From the IMG/VR virus record IMGVR_UViG_3300014962_000013, positions 1-48,231 of that record: DNA of 48,231 nt; one strand, written 5' to 3'. A program made the translations under genes and the position numbers. Every line of letters starts with the position of its first letter. Positions within the stretch are counted from its first letter, which is position 1. The notes below the pieces were generated by a model. It saw only the letters and a list, made by a program, of their open reading frames with translations. It ran no database searches and was not told the origin of the DNA. The DNA comes from a virus. Below are positions 23,549 through 31,593 of this stretch, piece after piece.

Positions 23549-23806
23549 TCAGTCCTCCATCGAGGATCCGACCCCGAACTTGCGAGTCAGAGGCGTGACA
23601 TACATGGCGATCCACGACAGCAGGCCGCTGGCGGCAGTCACGAACGCGGCGTCCATGGCGGAGGTGGACTCCGCAGCCCAGTCAGCGTCGGTGACGCCAT
23701 GCTGGGTGATGACGACAGTCGCCACCGTCGCGACAAACGCCGCGACAGGAGTGATCACGACGAGGATGACCAAGTAGCGGCCCCATGCGGGCAGGCGATC
23801 AAGCAT
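23549..23806 (-). CDS. Putative holin with two membrane segments
   Basis: The 85-residue product starts at ATG 23806, behind GGAGGGAACGC. Two hydrophobic segments are present: Y-L-V-I-L-V-V-I-T-P-V-A-A-F-V-A-T-V near 11-32 and a second near 52-71 (A-A-F-V-T-A-A-S-G-L-L-S-W-I-A-M-Y-V). A charged C-terminus follows. Size, topology and a stop next to the endolysin start are typical of a class II holin. The start lies inside the end of the upstream membrane protein gene. Confidence 0.7.
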   Translation of the reverse strand: MLDRLPAWGRYLVILVVITPVAAFVATVATVVITQHGVTDADWAAESTSAMDAAFVTAASGLLSWIAMYVTPLTRKFGVGSSMED

Positions 23807-24224
23807 GCGTTCCCTCCTCCAAGTCCGATACGCGAGTGCGCGACGATCCATACGAGTGGCCGCCCTGCGTCTTTACGAGGGCAGTCACAAGATCCAGGAG
23901 TGAATCGAGACGGTTCTCGACGCGCTCCATTCGGTCTACGACGGAATCCGATGCTTCCTGGGCGGCCCTAGCAGCCTCCTGGGCTGCCCTTGCCTGACGT
24001 GCCGCGTCGGGAAGGGAGAGTCCACCATTAGCCCCCGGCTGCACGGGGGCAGTGCGGTCATCGACTCGTGTGGCGATAGCGGCCATTCGATGATCGAGCA
24101 GACGCCCAATCCATTTGCCCAGACCCCAGATGGCCAGCCACACGGGGATAACGGCTGCGACGATGATGCCTACATCGCTCATGTCGAAGCCGTTACCCGA
24201 CGTGTCGAAGAAGCTGGAGAACAT
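23799..24224 (-). CDS. Membrane protein of DUF2746 type (holin-like)
   Basis: The 141-residue protein has one transmembrane helix near 18-37 (G-I-I-V-A-A-V-I-P-V-W-L-A-I-W-G-L) and an Ala/Gln-rich coiled coil near 80-120 (R-A-A-Q-E-A-A-R-A-A-Q-E-A). This is the layout of DUF2746 proteins found in actinophage lysis cassettes. It is upstream of the second holin candidate and overlaps it by eight bases. Which of the two forms the lesion cannot be told from sequence. Confidence 0.7.
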   Translation of the reverse strand: MFSSFFDTSGNGFDMSDVGIIVAAVIPVWLAIWGLGKWIGRLLDHRMAAIATRVDDRTAPVQPGANGGLSLPDAARQARAAQEAARAAQEASDSVVDRMERVENRLDSLLDLVTALVKTQGGHSYGSSRTRVSDLEEGTHA

Positions 24225-24252
24225 GGATCACTACCCCGTTAGGGATGGTGAG

Positions 24253-25479
24253 TTAGTCCCACAGGCCCTTGAAGACACTCAGCGAGCCGGAGTCGGACTC
24301 CCAGTTCATGGTGAGCGTCATCTTCTGCTGCACACGGCCGGAGTAGCCGGGAACGGTGAAACGGGCGTCCGGGACATGCAGGGTCTTCAGGACCGAGCCG
24401 TCAGTCGGAGACTTCAGGTAGACCGTCAAGGCCAGCGGGGTCCGCTGAAGAGCGCCGATAGCCTCCGTGGTGGACGACACGCCCGTGATCGCACGGATCT
24501 TCGCCATGAGGTCTTCCGGGCCGGTCGGCTTGATGTCGATGGACCCCGACACGGTGGGGACATCGAAGTCCTGGGCGATAACGACCGAGGAACCGAGCTC
24601 CTCATCCTTGTCGAGCTGGACGCGCCACTCGGCGTTCAGTGACTGGATACCCGACCACTGGTTCGCGGGGGCGAGGCCACCGATGAAGACATCGATGTTG
24701 CGGCCGCGAATCGCCGCGGGACGTGTAGCCGAGTCGATCTCGTGCGATTCCTGCGGGTACGTGGCGACTACATCAGAGGTGTAGACGACGCGGACGGCGT
24801 CCGAGACTGCAACAGCATCGGTGATCGTGATGTCAACGGTCTTGGCGGCGCCAGTTCCGGTGACGGTCTCGGTGTAGTCAATGCCATAGCGCAGGCGGCG
24901 ACCCGAGACGAGGGAGACTGCCAGCGTGTAGCGGGTCACGTCGTCGCCCGCGTAGGGGTAGGCGGTGCTCGCAAGGTTGATGATCTGACCGGGAGTGCCG
25001 TCTCCTGGCGTGGTCTCCACGAACGAGGAGCCCGGATTCCAGTAGATCGAGTCACCGCGCAGGCTGGCCGACTGGGAGGCATTGTCCCGGATGCCGAAGC
25101 GGTAGGACATGGACTCCAGGGTCAGGAACGGCACCGCGACCGAGCCGAGGACGTTGTACGGGGAATCCGCGTTGCGGCCCGCCTTGAACTGGCTGATCGC
25201 ATCGAGCGGAAGCGAGCGGGACAGGTCGTACTCCGTGCCGACCGGATCGGTGGCGAAGTCGCTGCCGCACAGCATCGCCTCGATCTCCGCGGAGGCGTCG
25301 AGCGACTCCAGCGAGAAGGTGAGGTCGGGGGTGTCGAGGACTGAGCCAACCGACTTGTAGTTGCCCAGCTCGTAGATCTTCTCAGTCGGGATGTTCACCT
25401 GACCGGGGCCGGCGGTCTGAATCCGGTCGATGAGGACTGAGTTGCCGACGTGGATGAGGTCGCCGCCCTTGATGGCCAT
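24253..25479 (-). CDS. Major tail (tube) protein
   Basis: The 408-residue beta-rich protein starts M-A-I-K-G-G-D-L-I-H-V-G-N-S-V-L-I-D-R-I, with later P-T-V-S-G-S-I-D-I-K-P-T-G and V-P-G-Y-S-G-R-V-Q-Q-K-M-T-L-T. The pattern and place after connector genes and before chaperones/tape measure fit the tube subunit. The length, about twice a minimal tube protein, suggests an inserted or appended Ig-like domain (T-V-T-G-T-G-A-A-K-T-V-D-I-T) in the middle. Confidence 0.8.
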   Translation of the reverse strand: MAIKGGDLIHVGNSVLIDRIQTAGPGQVNIPTEKIYELGNYKSVGSVLDTPDLTFSLESLDASAEIEAMLCGSDFATDPVGTEYDLSRSLPLDAISQFKAGRNADSPYNVLGSVAVPFLTLESMSYRFGIRDNASQSASLRGDSIYWNPGSSFVETTPGDGTPGQIINLASTAYPYAGDDVTRYTLAVSLVSGRRLRYGIDYTETVTGTGAAKTVDITITDAVAVSDAVRVVYTSDVVATYPQESHEIDSATRPAAIRGRNIDVFIGGLAPANQWSGIQSLNAEWRVQLDKDEELGSSVVIAQDFDVPTVSGSIDIKPTGPEDLMAKIRAITGVSSTTEAIGALQRTPLALTVYLKSPTDGSVLKTLHVPDARFTVPGYSGRVQQKMTLTMNWESDSGSLSVFKGLWD

Positions 25480-25540
25480 GAATGTGCCCTTTCCGAAGAG
25501 GAACTAACCCGTCATCGGACACACGCAGGAGGAATGGCCG

Positions 25541-26584
25541 TTAGCGGCCCATTCTGCGCAGAGTGGCGTTGCTGAGGTGGTAGGCGGGGATCTCGAACTG
25601 CTTCCCGCGGAACCTTGTGCGGTACTTGAAGGTAGAGGTGATCTCTGCACTACCCACGTTACGACCCCTGCGCAACGGAAGGTCAATCCCCGCCTCACGA
25701 AGATGCTTCCGGTAGATGCTGATGACATCCCTGGTTTCGAGGCTCAGCATGGCGTTCTTCAGGTAGGCACGGGCCTTCACCCTGCGCCGTACTCGGAAAG
25801 TCCAGCCGCCACCGGCGTTGGATTCACGTGTTGACCCCGTCGCCTTTCCTCCGATTCCACCTCGGTAGTGGAATCCCACCGCCATGGCGGCCGAGTTGGC
25901 AACGTTCTTCCAGGACTTGAATGGCAGGCCGGTGCGGCGCGTCATCCTCTTGCCACCACCAGCGGTGTAGCGGTAGGGGCTACCCGCCAGTCTCTCGAAT
26001 CCGTGAGATCGGCCGATGGAGTTACGCGCCGCATACTGCGCCTGCACCGCCTGCGGCATTCGGCCTTTGGCCGCGAACTTGCCCGCGGCCGCTCTCTGGC
26101 GAGCCGCAGTAGCTCGCTCCCGGTTATACAGCTCGACCATCCTGCGCTGATTTCCGGGAGAGTTCATGTACCAGGACTTCGTCAACTGGAAGTTCTCATC
26201 CAGGAGGAAGGCGTTCTCCACGTCACCGACGAAGCCGCCGCCGCGCTCGATCACTCGCCAGTAGTCCTTGGCGTGGTGGCGCTCGAAAGTAGCGTCGTTG
26301 CCGACCCCCCACCAGTCGCCTTGCGGGGACATGCTGACGATTCGCTTATCGTTCAAGGCCGCCTGGATGCCCCACCCGCGGGCGAGTTCTGCTTGGGCGA
26401 CACGGCGACGTTTGGGCATGAGGCCCCGGTCCAGGTTGTCTGCTGCCGTGGACCGGACGTACTCGCCCATCTCCTTGTGGGCACTCCGAACAGCTCCCCT
26501 GGCCTTCTTCATCTCCCCCGATCTGCGCCTGAGCTGCTGGGCCAGGGCGCTGGAGTCGAAGCGAATTAGCAGGGTTTCAGCCAC
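25541..26584 (-). CDS. Head-tail/tail completion-type structural protein
   Basis: The 347-residue basic protein, rich in Arg and aromatic residues, includes R-G-G-G-F-V-G-D-V-E-N-A-F and F-K-Y-R-T-R-F-R-G-K-Q-F-E-I-P. Place between connector genes and the major tail protein is the slot of HK97 gp10-like proteins, but the length is more than twice usual, so the assignment is tentative. GTG 26584 is used; it overlaps the upstream stop region. Confidence 0.5.
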   Translation of the reverse strand: MAETLLIRFDSSALAQQLRRRSGEMKKARGAVRSAHKEMGEYVRSTAADNLDRGLMPKRRRVAQAELARGWGIQAALNDKRIVSMSPQGDWWGVGNDATFERHHAKDYWRVIERGGGFVGDVENAFLLDENFQLTKSWYMNSPGNQRRMVELYNRERATAARQRAAAGKFAAKGRMPQAVQAQYAARNSIGRSHGFERLAGSPYRYTAGGGKRMTRRTGLPFKSWKNVANSAAMAVGFHYRGGIGGKATGSTRESNAGGGWTFRVRRRVKARAYLKNAMLSLETRDVISIYRKHLREAGIDLPLRRGRNVGSAEITSTFKYRTRFRGKQFEIPAYHLSNATLRRMGR

Positions 26585-26849
26585 GGGAGAGTCGCGCAAC
26601 CTTGTCGTGCGTATCCACGATCAGGCGGATCGCCTCGTCGTTGACGATGGTCCCCGTCCCGATGGACGCCTTCAATGAGTCCAAGACAACGTCGTGGTAC
26701 TGACCGAGACTGGAGAGCACCTTCTCGCGCAGGGCGCGCTGCTCCTCCACACTCAGGCGGTGCCACCACGGGGACTGCTCGCAGTGGGACAAGATGCTGC
26801 CCACAGCCCGCTTACGTTGTTCCGCCAGAAGGCCGCGCACGAAGTCCAT
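26577..26849 (-). CDS. Hypothetical helical protein, 90 residues
   Basis: The small helical protein (L-L-A-E-Q-R-K-R-A-V-G-S, then L-S-V-E-E-Q-R-A-L-R-E-K-V-L) lies in the connector-to-tail block. No family is recognised. It may correspond to a small assembly factor; its stop lies just inside the next gene's start. Confidence 0.5.
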   Translation of the reverse strand: MDFVRGLLAEQRKRAVGSILSHCEQSPWWHRLSVEEQRALREKVLSSLGQYHDVVLDSLKASIGTGTIVNDEAIRLIVDTHDKVARLSRG

Positions 26850-26879
26850 GCGGGTGGATCGTCAAGCAGCGCCCCACAA

Positions 26880-27179
26880 CTACCGCAGGGCGATCATGTC
26901 CTCGATCTCATGCAGTTGCTCCAGTGCGGCCTCGAACTGATCGACCTTGTCCTCCAATGGAATCGACATGTCCATGCACAAGTCCAGGAGAGCAGCGAGT
27001 TTCGATCCCTTCGCTGGAACCGGGACGCTCTGGAGGTCGAGGGGTACGTCCATTTCCAGGCTGTGCTGCTTGAGAACCTCGTAGTCGTTCTTGCCTTCGC
27101 CGTGGTAGATCCGCGCCTCTACAGTGAACTCGACGGTCTCGTACATGGGGTTGTCCCAGCGAGTCCAGCGTCGGGTCAT
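26880..27179 (-). CDS. Hypothetical protein, 99 residues
   Basis: ATG 27179 overlaps the preceding stop (ATGA). The product starts M-T-R-R-W-T-R-W-D-N-P and ends in an acidic helix (L-E-D-K-V-D-Q-F-E-A-A-L-E-Q-L-H). It is found among head-tail joining genes; no domain is recognised. Confidence 0.55.
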   Translation of the reverse strand: MTRRWTRWDNPMYETVEFTVEARIYHGEGKNDYEVLKQHSLEMDVPLDLQSVPVPAKGSKLAALLDLCMDMSIPLEDKVDQFEAALEQLHEIEDMIALR

Positions 27180-27562
27180 GGTTTGCCTGCCTGCTGGAAG
27201 ATCAAAGCGTTCTGGCAAGCCCTCAGGATGCGGCGGGCGTCATCCACTCGGGTGACCATGTCGTCCAGGGGGCGAGTATCCCCGTCAGCGTCCTGCTGTA
27301 AAGCCTTGACAATCCCGAACCACAAGTGCGAAACGGCAGTGTGCCCAACTGGCTTCAATGTGAATGCCCGTTTCAATGGAGCATTGGCCGCCTGTTTGAG
27401 TAAACGAGCATTCAGGCGGATAGCGTCGTGGGTATAGGTGTGCATGCGCAGGGAGGTCTCCCCGCGCACCGTAACCATGACCGGCAACGTGTCGTCCTTG
27501 ACGATGTCCAGACCGGCGTAGGTACATGCAGCGCATTTCACGTCGCACGACATGTATTCCAT
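27176..27562 (-). CDS. Hypothetical protein, 128 residues
   Basis: The N-terminus has three Cys close together (S-C-D-V-K-C-A-A-C), a possible metal site; the rest is helical. Two copies of the palindrome-like motif (27362-27373 and 27402-27413) lie in its coding sequence. Function is unknown; the gene sits between the tail-terminator candidate and a small hypothetical gene. Confidence 0.5.
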   Translation of the reverse strand: MEYMSCDVKCAACTYAGLDIVKDDTLPVMVTVRGETSLRMHTYTHDAIRLNARLLKQAANAPLKRAFTLKPVGHTAVSHLWFGIVKALQQDADGDTRPLDDMVTRVDDARRILRACQNALIFQQAGKP

Positions 27563-27580
27563 ACGGGAATACTAAGCCCG

Positions 27581-28099
27581 TCAGTCGAACATCACCGTAT
27601 ATGTGTCGTCAGGCATCAAGACATTCAGACCGCACGTGACGACGCGCCACGTCCTGCGATCCGGAGCCGCGGCAGCGGGAGGGATCTCGATTGCCACCAC
27701 GTCGAACTCGATCCAATACCCATCTTGCATGACGCCAGCACTTGTCGTGCTGAAGTCCTTGACTGGGATACGGCGATTCTTTAGTAGGGTGCGGCAGTCG
27801 TCTGCCAGTGCCACAGAGATGGGAATGGACACACCGACTACGTCGATGAAGAGCTGCCACGTAGCCTGAATGAGCGCTCCGCCGAGTTCCTGGTCCTCAT
27901 CCTCGGAACTGTCCCCGAGTGTGACGGCAACGAAGTTCCCGGCCGGATCCACAGTCCCTTCTCCGAAGGGTTCAATAGACTGGACCTCTACCGCGGTTGT
28001 ACCGAAATTGACGGAATCCCCCGTCCAGCCAAGCGCCGCAAGTCCTGATTCCACGTACTGAACGACCGTTTGGTGAATATGTCGCGTCCGGTGTCTCAT
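27581..28099 (-). CDS. Tail terminator-like/neck protein
   Basis: The 172-residue alpha/beta protein contains V-Q-Y-V-E-S-G-L-A-A-L-G-W and W-Q-L-F-I-D-V-V-G-V-S-I-P-I-S-V-A. Third in the series after the capsid-side connector proteins, it holds the usual slot of the tail terminator that caps the tube and joins it to the head. Assignment is by position and general fold pattern only. The start follows a GAGGTG Shine-Dalgarno in the end of the previous gene. Confidence 0.5.
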   Translation of the reverse strand: MRHRTRHIHQTVVQYVESGLAALGWTGDSVNFGTTAVEVQSIEPFGEGTVDPAGNFVAVTLGDSSEDEDQELGGALIQATWQLFIDVVGVSIPISVALADDCRTLLKNRRIPVKDFSTTSAGVMQDGYWIEFDVVAIEIPPAAAAPDRRTWRVVTCGLNVLMPDDTYTVMFD

Positions 28100-28101
28100 C
28101 G

Positions 28102-28536
28102 TTATCGTTCACCTCGCGCCACGAATATCAGTGTGTGTATTCCAACGTCGAATAGGCCCATCGGGGGCTCTTCCTTGCGGAAGTCATAGCGATCCCCGCC
28201 ATAGACGCAGTACGAGCATCCGTCTACCAGCGCGAAATCGGCATCCAGGAGAAGCACTCGAAGAGTTCCTGCCGCAACGTAGCCGAAACGTTCATGCTCC
28301 CCAATGTCCCCGGCATGCTCGACGGCACACGACACGGTCACATAGGTATCGGGGGAATGGGTCGGGCGCTGCGCTGGGTCGAACGGTGTACCCGTGTCGT
28401 CTACTGGTGTCTCAGTCGTATCCGGGTGCGTGAAGTAGAACCGGATGAGATCGCCCACCGGGGCACCCATGCCCATAGCCATACGAATTCCATCGCGGAA
28501 TGATGCGGCGTCAAAGCCTGCATTCGTGCCGGCCAT
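28102..28536 (-). CDS. Head-tail stopper-like connector protein
   Basis: The 144-residue beta-rich protein ends P-P-M-G-L-F-D-V-G-I-H-T-L-I-F-V, with G-G-D-R-Y-D-F before it, resembling small neck proteins that close the portal channel. It lies between two other connector candidates. The call is by context. Confidence 0.5.
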   Translation of the reverse strand: MAGTNAGFDAASFRDGIRMAMGMGAPVGDLIRFYFTHPDTTETPVDDTGTPFDPAQRPTHSPDTYVTVSCAVEHAGDIGEHERFGYVAAGTLRVLLLDADFALVDGCSYCVYGGDRYDFRKEEPPMGLFDVGIHTLIFVARGER

Positions 28537-28539
28537 GGT

Positions 28540-29010
28540 CTAGATCCAGGACGGGACGCCAGCACCACGGGCAAGGTACTGGTCGGCCATGAAGAAGGCT
28601 CTCTGGCTGTTACCGCCGATGCCTTGAGATCGCAGCTCCTTCTTGCGCTCCTTCATCTGCTTCAGGAGTTCAACGAGACTGCTGGCGCTTTGATCCTCCT
28701 CGAATGTCACAGATCCCGCCTCATATCGCTTGTGTGTCTTGCGATTTCGGATCTCACTCATCAGCACCCTGGTGCTGGCGTAAATGACGACGAGCGCCTG
28801 TTCGGCACGACTCATGTCCTGGGCAACGATCCCGTCATCATTCGAGATGTAGGAGACAAAGAATCCATCGAGCTGAGCCTCCGCGAATCCATCCAGCAGA
28901 GTCATCGCGAGATCGTCGTTAGTGGACTCGGGAAAGACGGTCTCAAACGTTCCAGGAACGGCGACAGCCCGCTGAAGGGCGGGTACGAGGTCGGTCAGGT
29001 CAGTAGCCAC
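28540..29010 (-). CDS. Head-tail connector (adaptor-like) protein
   Basis: The 156-residue helical protein includes D-L-V-P-A-L-Q-R-A-V, L-D-G-F-A-E-A-Q-L-D-G-F and A-L-V-V-I-Y-A-S-T-R-V-L, resembling the helical adaptor that docks to the portal. It is the first gene of the connector series after the fibre block. Length and helical content support the call; position is unusual since adaptors normally follow the major capsid gene directly. Confidence 0.6.
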   Translation of the reverse strand: MATDLTDLVPALQRAVAVPGTFETVFPESTNDDLAMTLLDGFAEAQLDGFFVSYISNDDGIVAQDMSRAEQALVVIYASTRVLMSEIRNRKTHKRYEAGSVTFEEDQSASSLVELLKQMKERKKELRSQGIGGNSQRAFFMADQYLARGAGVPSWI

Positions 29011-29047
29011 CTTCTTCTATCGCCCTAGGGAGGTGAAGAAGTTCCTC

Positions 29048-29185
29048 TTAGAGCAGCGCTGGCGCGAAGGCCACGGTGGCGCACGAATCAATCGTGTTGT
29101 TTGAGGGCGGTGCCCCAGGGCGAGGATGCGAGCCAGTCGAGCATGTCAGCGCGGTCAGGGCCAGTCCGATGGCGGCGTACTCCAC
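29048..29185 (-). CDS. Hypothetical small protein, 45 residues
   Basis: GTG 29185 is preceded by GAGGAG at good spacing; TAA lies at 29050-29048. The product starts with a short hydrophobic stretch (M-E-Y-A-A-I-G-L-A-L-T-A-L-T-C) and continues Pro/Ser-rich. It could be a tiny exported or membrane peptide. Only the ribosome site and local coding look support it. Confidence 0.35.
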   Translation of the reverse strand: MEYAAIGLALTALTCSTGSHPRPGAPPSNNTIDSCATVAFAPALL

Positions 29186-29209
29186 TGCGTCTCCTCGGGG
29201 AATGGGGAA

Positions 29210-29232
29210 GCCCCCGCCGGATCGACGGGGGC
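29210..29232 (-). terminator. GC-rich hairpin after the small protein gene at 29247
   Basis: GCCCCCG (29210-29216) pairs with CGGGGGC (29226-29232). It lies 15 bases beyond the stop at 29247 on the leftward transcript and is followed by TTCCCCATTCCCC, a weak tail. It probably reduces rather than ends transcription, since connector genes follow. Confidence 0.4.
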
Positions 29233-29246
29233 CGGGGCGGTGCGGG

Positions 29247-29456
29247 CTACTCCGCGTCGGGGGTGATGACGGTCTCGCCGTCGACCACTTCCACGGTTCC
29301 GTTGGGAAGGGCGGAGTCGTCCCAGCCGAAGGCGATGGGGGCGATGCCGAGGAGGACGGGCTCGCCGAGGAGGACTCCGTTGACGGTGCAGCCCTTGCAG
29401 GCGGGGACGTAGCCGCCGTCGGTCTCGGTCAGTTGGGTGGAGCGGAGCAGGCCCAC
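29247..29456 (-). CDS. Hypothetical protein, 69 residues
   Basis: The small beta-rich product contains Y-V-P-A-C-K-G-C-T-V-N-G and ends V-V-D-G-E-T-V-I-T-P-D-A-E. GTG 29456 has the Shine-Dalgarno GGAGG located in the end of the LamG-domain gene. It closes the fibre block and may be a small virion or chaperone protein for it. Confidence 0.5.
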   Translation of the reverse strand: MGLLRSTQLTETDGGYVPACKGCTVNGVLLGEPVLLGIAPIAFGWDDSALPNGTVEVVDGETVITPDAE

Positions 29457-29458
29457 GG

Positions 29459-30967
29459 TCAGCCTCCGGCGGTGTAGTAGTCGGACAGGACTTTGATCTC
29501 GCGGGGAGTGAGGGCGCGACGGAACACGGCGGCGGCGATGAACTCCGCGTCGGCGTAGTCACCAGCTGCGCCGGATCGTCGCCCAATCCGCATCGGAAAC
29601 CGACTTCCCGCCATTGACTTGATGGTGGCGATGGATGTGGAAGTTCCGGCGCTGCCATTTACGAAGGCGTACATGGAATTGGTCAGGCGATTGACTACAA
29701 ATCCTTCTGCGTTAACCACTCCGTATGAGTACGTCGGCGTCGTGGCGAATGAACCGAATCCGGTTGTGCCGTCATTGACGTACACCCGTCTACTCGTCAC
29801 CGTGGCGTTGTTCTGGTAGTTCCACCCAATCCCGCCGTTGTCCACGTTTGTCTTGGCAACAATAATGGCGTTGCTTGCAGGCGTCGCCCACTGCCGCACC
29901 ACGGCCAGCACCGTGAATGAATCGCCCTGTGGGAAGTTGAGGAGCCCGTGCTGCCAGTTGCCCTGGCATTCGAGGTAGTCGTCGGTGCCGAGCAGGAAGC
30001 AGGCCCGTCCGCCTTTGCCTTTCGCGGGCATGGCGACGGTCTTGCGGCCACTGGCGCTGCGAACAATGCTGACGGTCTGCCCGGTGGTCGCGGTGAACGA
30101 CGTCGCCGCGCCGGTGGTGAGGGCGTCGCAGTCCACGTCGAGGACGGTGGTGCCGTCGATGCGTTCGATGACGCGGTAAATGCTTCCGGCAAAAGGATTA
30201 CCCGTGGTGTAGGCAAGATCGCCAACCCGCGCATTGACGCTTGGGATGGTAATCCCTGTAACCCCGGTGAATGACTCAGTGACGACGGTCGTCCACGATG
30301 TCGGCTCAACTCCTGACGCAGGAGCGGACTCAAAGGTGGCAACCGTGTTTGCGCCCGACGCATCCAGAGTGAAGCGCACCCACGTCATCCCGCCGGGAAG
30401 TGGATTCGTGGCGGCGGCAGCCGTCGTCCTCTGCGTATTGGTGCCGTCCATCCACTGCAATCGCGGTCTCACGTTGGACCCGGAACTCTGCATCACCGCA
30501 CCCATAAGCGCCGCCGCCCCAGACGCCCTGCTGTATAGCACTGAGGCTGCCTGTTGACCGTTGTTCACGAGTGCGGATACCTGCCAAGTTGACGCGGTCC
30601 CTGAACGGTTATCCGCGATGCTCAGGTAGTTGCTGCTGACCCCCGGCAGGTAGCAGTACCCCGTCTCCTCCGGCGCTAGAAACAGCGGGTCATTTGAGTT
30701 CGCCACCAGCGACGACCCCAGCCGCAGGTCCAGCAACTCACCCGCGACGCCGCGATTCCGCAGGAACCGCGACCCGTCGTACCACGCCGCATCCCACCAC
30801 CCGACCGCCGTCGCGAGGATCGACTCGGCCTCCGACGACGCACGGCCCACGACGCCCCTGGGCCACGGCACGCCCGTGCGGGCGGGCATGATCCCGGAAG
30901 GAAGCTGCCAGCCGTGAGGCGTGCGAGCGTGGTCGACGTCGGGCCAGCCCGAGACGGGGCGGTTCAT
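29459..30967 (-). CDS. LamG/concanavalin A-like minor tail or fibre protein
   Basis: The 502-residue protein starts at ATG 30967, which overlaps the preceding stop (TGATG). It has two jelly-roll-like stretches: around residues 110-250 (S-T-W-Q-V-S-A-L-V-N-N-G) and 330-490 (D-S-F-T-V-L-A-V-V-R-Q-W, then A-E-F-I-A-A-A-V-F-R-R-A-L-T-P-R-E-I), the latter typical of LamG-type carbohydrate-binding domains. The N-terminal coding part is markedly more GC-rich than the C-terminal part, suggesting domain shuffling. Likely a receptor-binding protein. Confidence 0.7.
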   Translation of the reverse strand: MNRPVSGWPDVDHARTPHGWQLPSGIMPARTGVPWPRGVVGRASSEAESILATAVGWWDAAWYDGSRFLRNRGVAGELLDLRLGSSLVANSNDPLFLAPEETGYCYLPGVSSNYLSIADNRSGTASTWQVSALVNNGQQAASVLYSRASGAAALMGAVMQSSGSNVRPRLQWMDGTNTQRTTAAAATNPLPGGMTWVRFTLDASGANTVATFESAPASGVEPTSWTTVVTESFTGVTGITIPSVNARVGDLAYTTGNPFAGSIYRVIERIDGTTVLDVDCDALTTGAATSFTATTGQTVSIVRSASGRKTVAMPAKGKGGRACFLLGTDDYLECQGNWQHGLLNFPQGDSFTVLAVVRQWATPASNAIIVAKTNVDNGGIGWNYQNNATVTSRRVYVNDGTTGFGSFATTPTYSYGVVNAEGFVVNRLTNSMYAFVNGSAGTSTSIATIKSMAGSRFPMRIGRRSGAAGDYADAEFIAAAVFRRALTPREIKVLSDYYTAGG

Positions 30968-31359
30968 CAGGTGAGGTCGCCGCCGAGGGCGAACACCTTC
31001 GTCGCCTGCGCGATCGACGTCGTCACTCCGAGCCGGTGCGCCGTGCCCGCGAGGATCAGGTTCTGGTACGTCGCCGTGTTGCGGTTGCCCTTCACCGTGT
31101 TCGACACCGTCGCCGCCGTGATCGCGATCTGGTCGAACAGCACCCACGTCGAGCCGGAATCCGTCGACAGGAACACATTCACCAGGGCGGCCGCCGACGT
31201 CGCCGAGCACTGCGCGTCGATCTCCAGCACGCGGGTCCCCGCGGCGACCCCGGCGAGGATCTCCGTGATCGTGCCCGTGCCGTCGAGGTTCGTGTTCGCG
31301 CTGGACAGGGATGCGACGCCGATGCGGGGTGTCGAGATGAAAGCGGGAGCGGTAGCCAT
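30967..31359 (-). CDS. Fibre/decoration-type structural protein, 130 residues
   Basis: The Ala/Thr-rich beta protein includes T-I-T-E-I-L-A-G-V-A-A-G-T-R-V-L-E-I and F-L-S-T-D-S-G-S-T-W-V-L-F, in a GC-rich stretch. It is similar in style to small virion proteins of actinophages. It couples to the LamG-domain gene. Function is unknown beyond likely surface location. Confidence 0.55.
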   Translation of the reverse strand: MATAPAFISTPRIGVASLSSANTNLDGTGTITEILAGVAAGTRVLEIDAQCSATSAAALVNVFLSTDSGSTWVLFDQIAITAATVSNTVKGNRNTATYQNLILAGTAHRLGVTTSIAQATKVFALGGDLT

Positions 31360-31368
31360 CGAGGTCTC

Positions 31369-31593
31369 CTAGACGTAGAACTGGTTGAGGTAGACGCGCA
31401 GCGCGCCCACGTTGGCGTCGTACTCGGTACCCGTCATCGCCGCGTAGGCAAGCGACGTCCAGGACGTCGATCCGTCACCGATCTTGATCTTCGTCGTATC
31501 CGTCTCAAGGCCGAGTTCCCCCGCAGCCAGAATCGGGTTACCGGCAGTCCACTGAGTCGCTGTCCCACGCCGCAACTGGATCTGAATGGTCAC
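31369..31593 (-). CDS. Tail fibre N-terminal-type protein (Mtd/hyaluronidase-like repeat)
   Basis: The 74-residue product shows the pattern I-Q-L-R-R-G-T-A-T-Q-W, L-A-A-G-E-L-G-L-E-T-D-T and K-I-G-D-G-S-T-S-W. This repeat is widespread at the N-terminus of phage fibres and hyaluronidases, where it helps attachment to the virion. Here it stands alone as a short gene, next to other fibre pieces, so the fibre may be built from separate chains or a longer gene has been split. Confidence 0.75.
   Translation of the reverse strand: MTIQIQLRRGTATQWTAGNPILAAGELGLETDTTKIKIGDGSTSWTSLAYAAMTGTEYDANVGALRVYLNQFYV

Noticed and set aside
29155-29658. Leftward 167-codon frame overlapping the LamG-domain gene
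   Set aside because: The product is a Pro/Arg/Ser-rich low-complexity frame in GC-rich DNA; the LamG frame and the 69-residue gene explain the region better.
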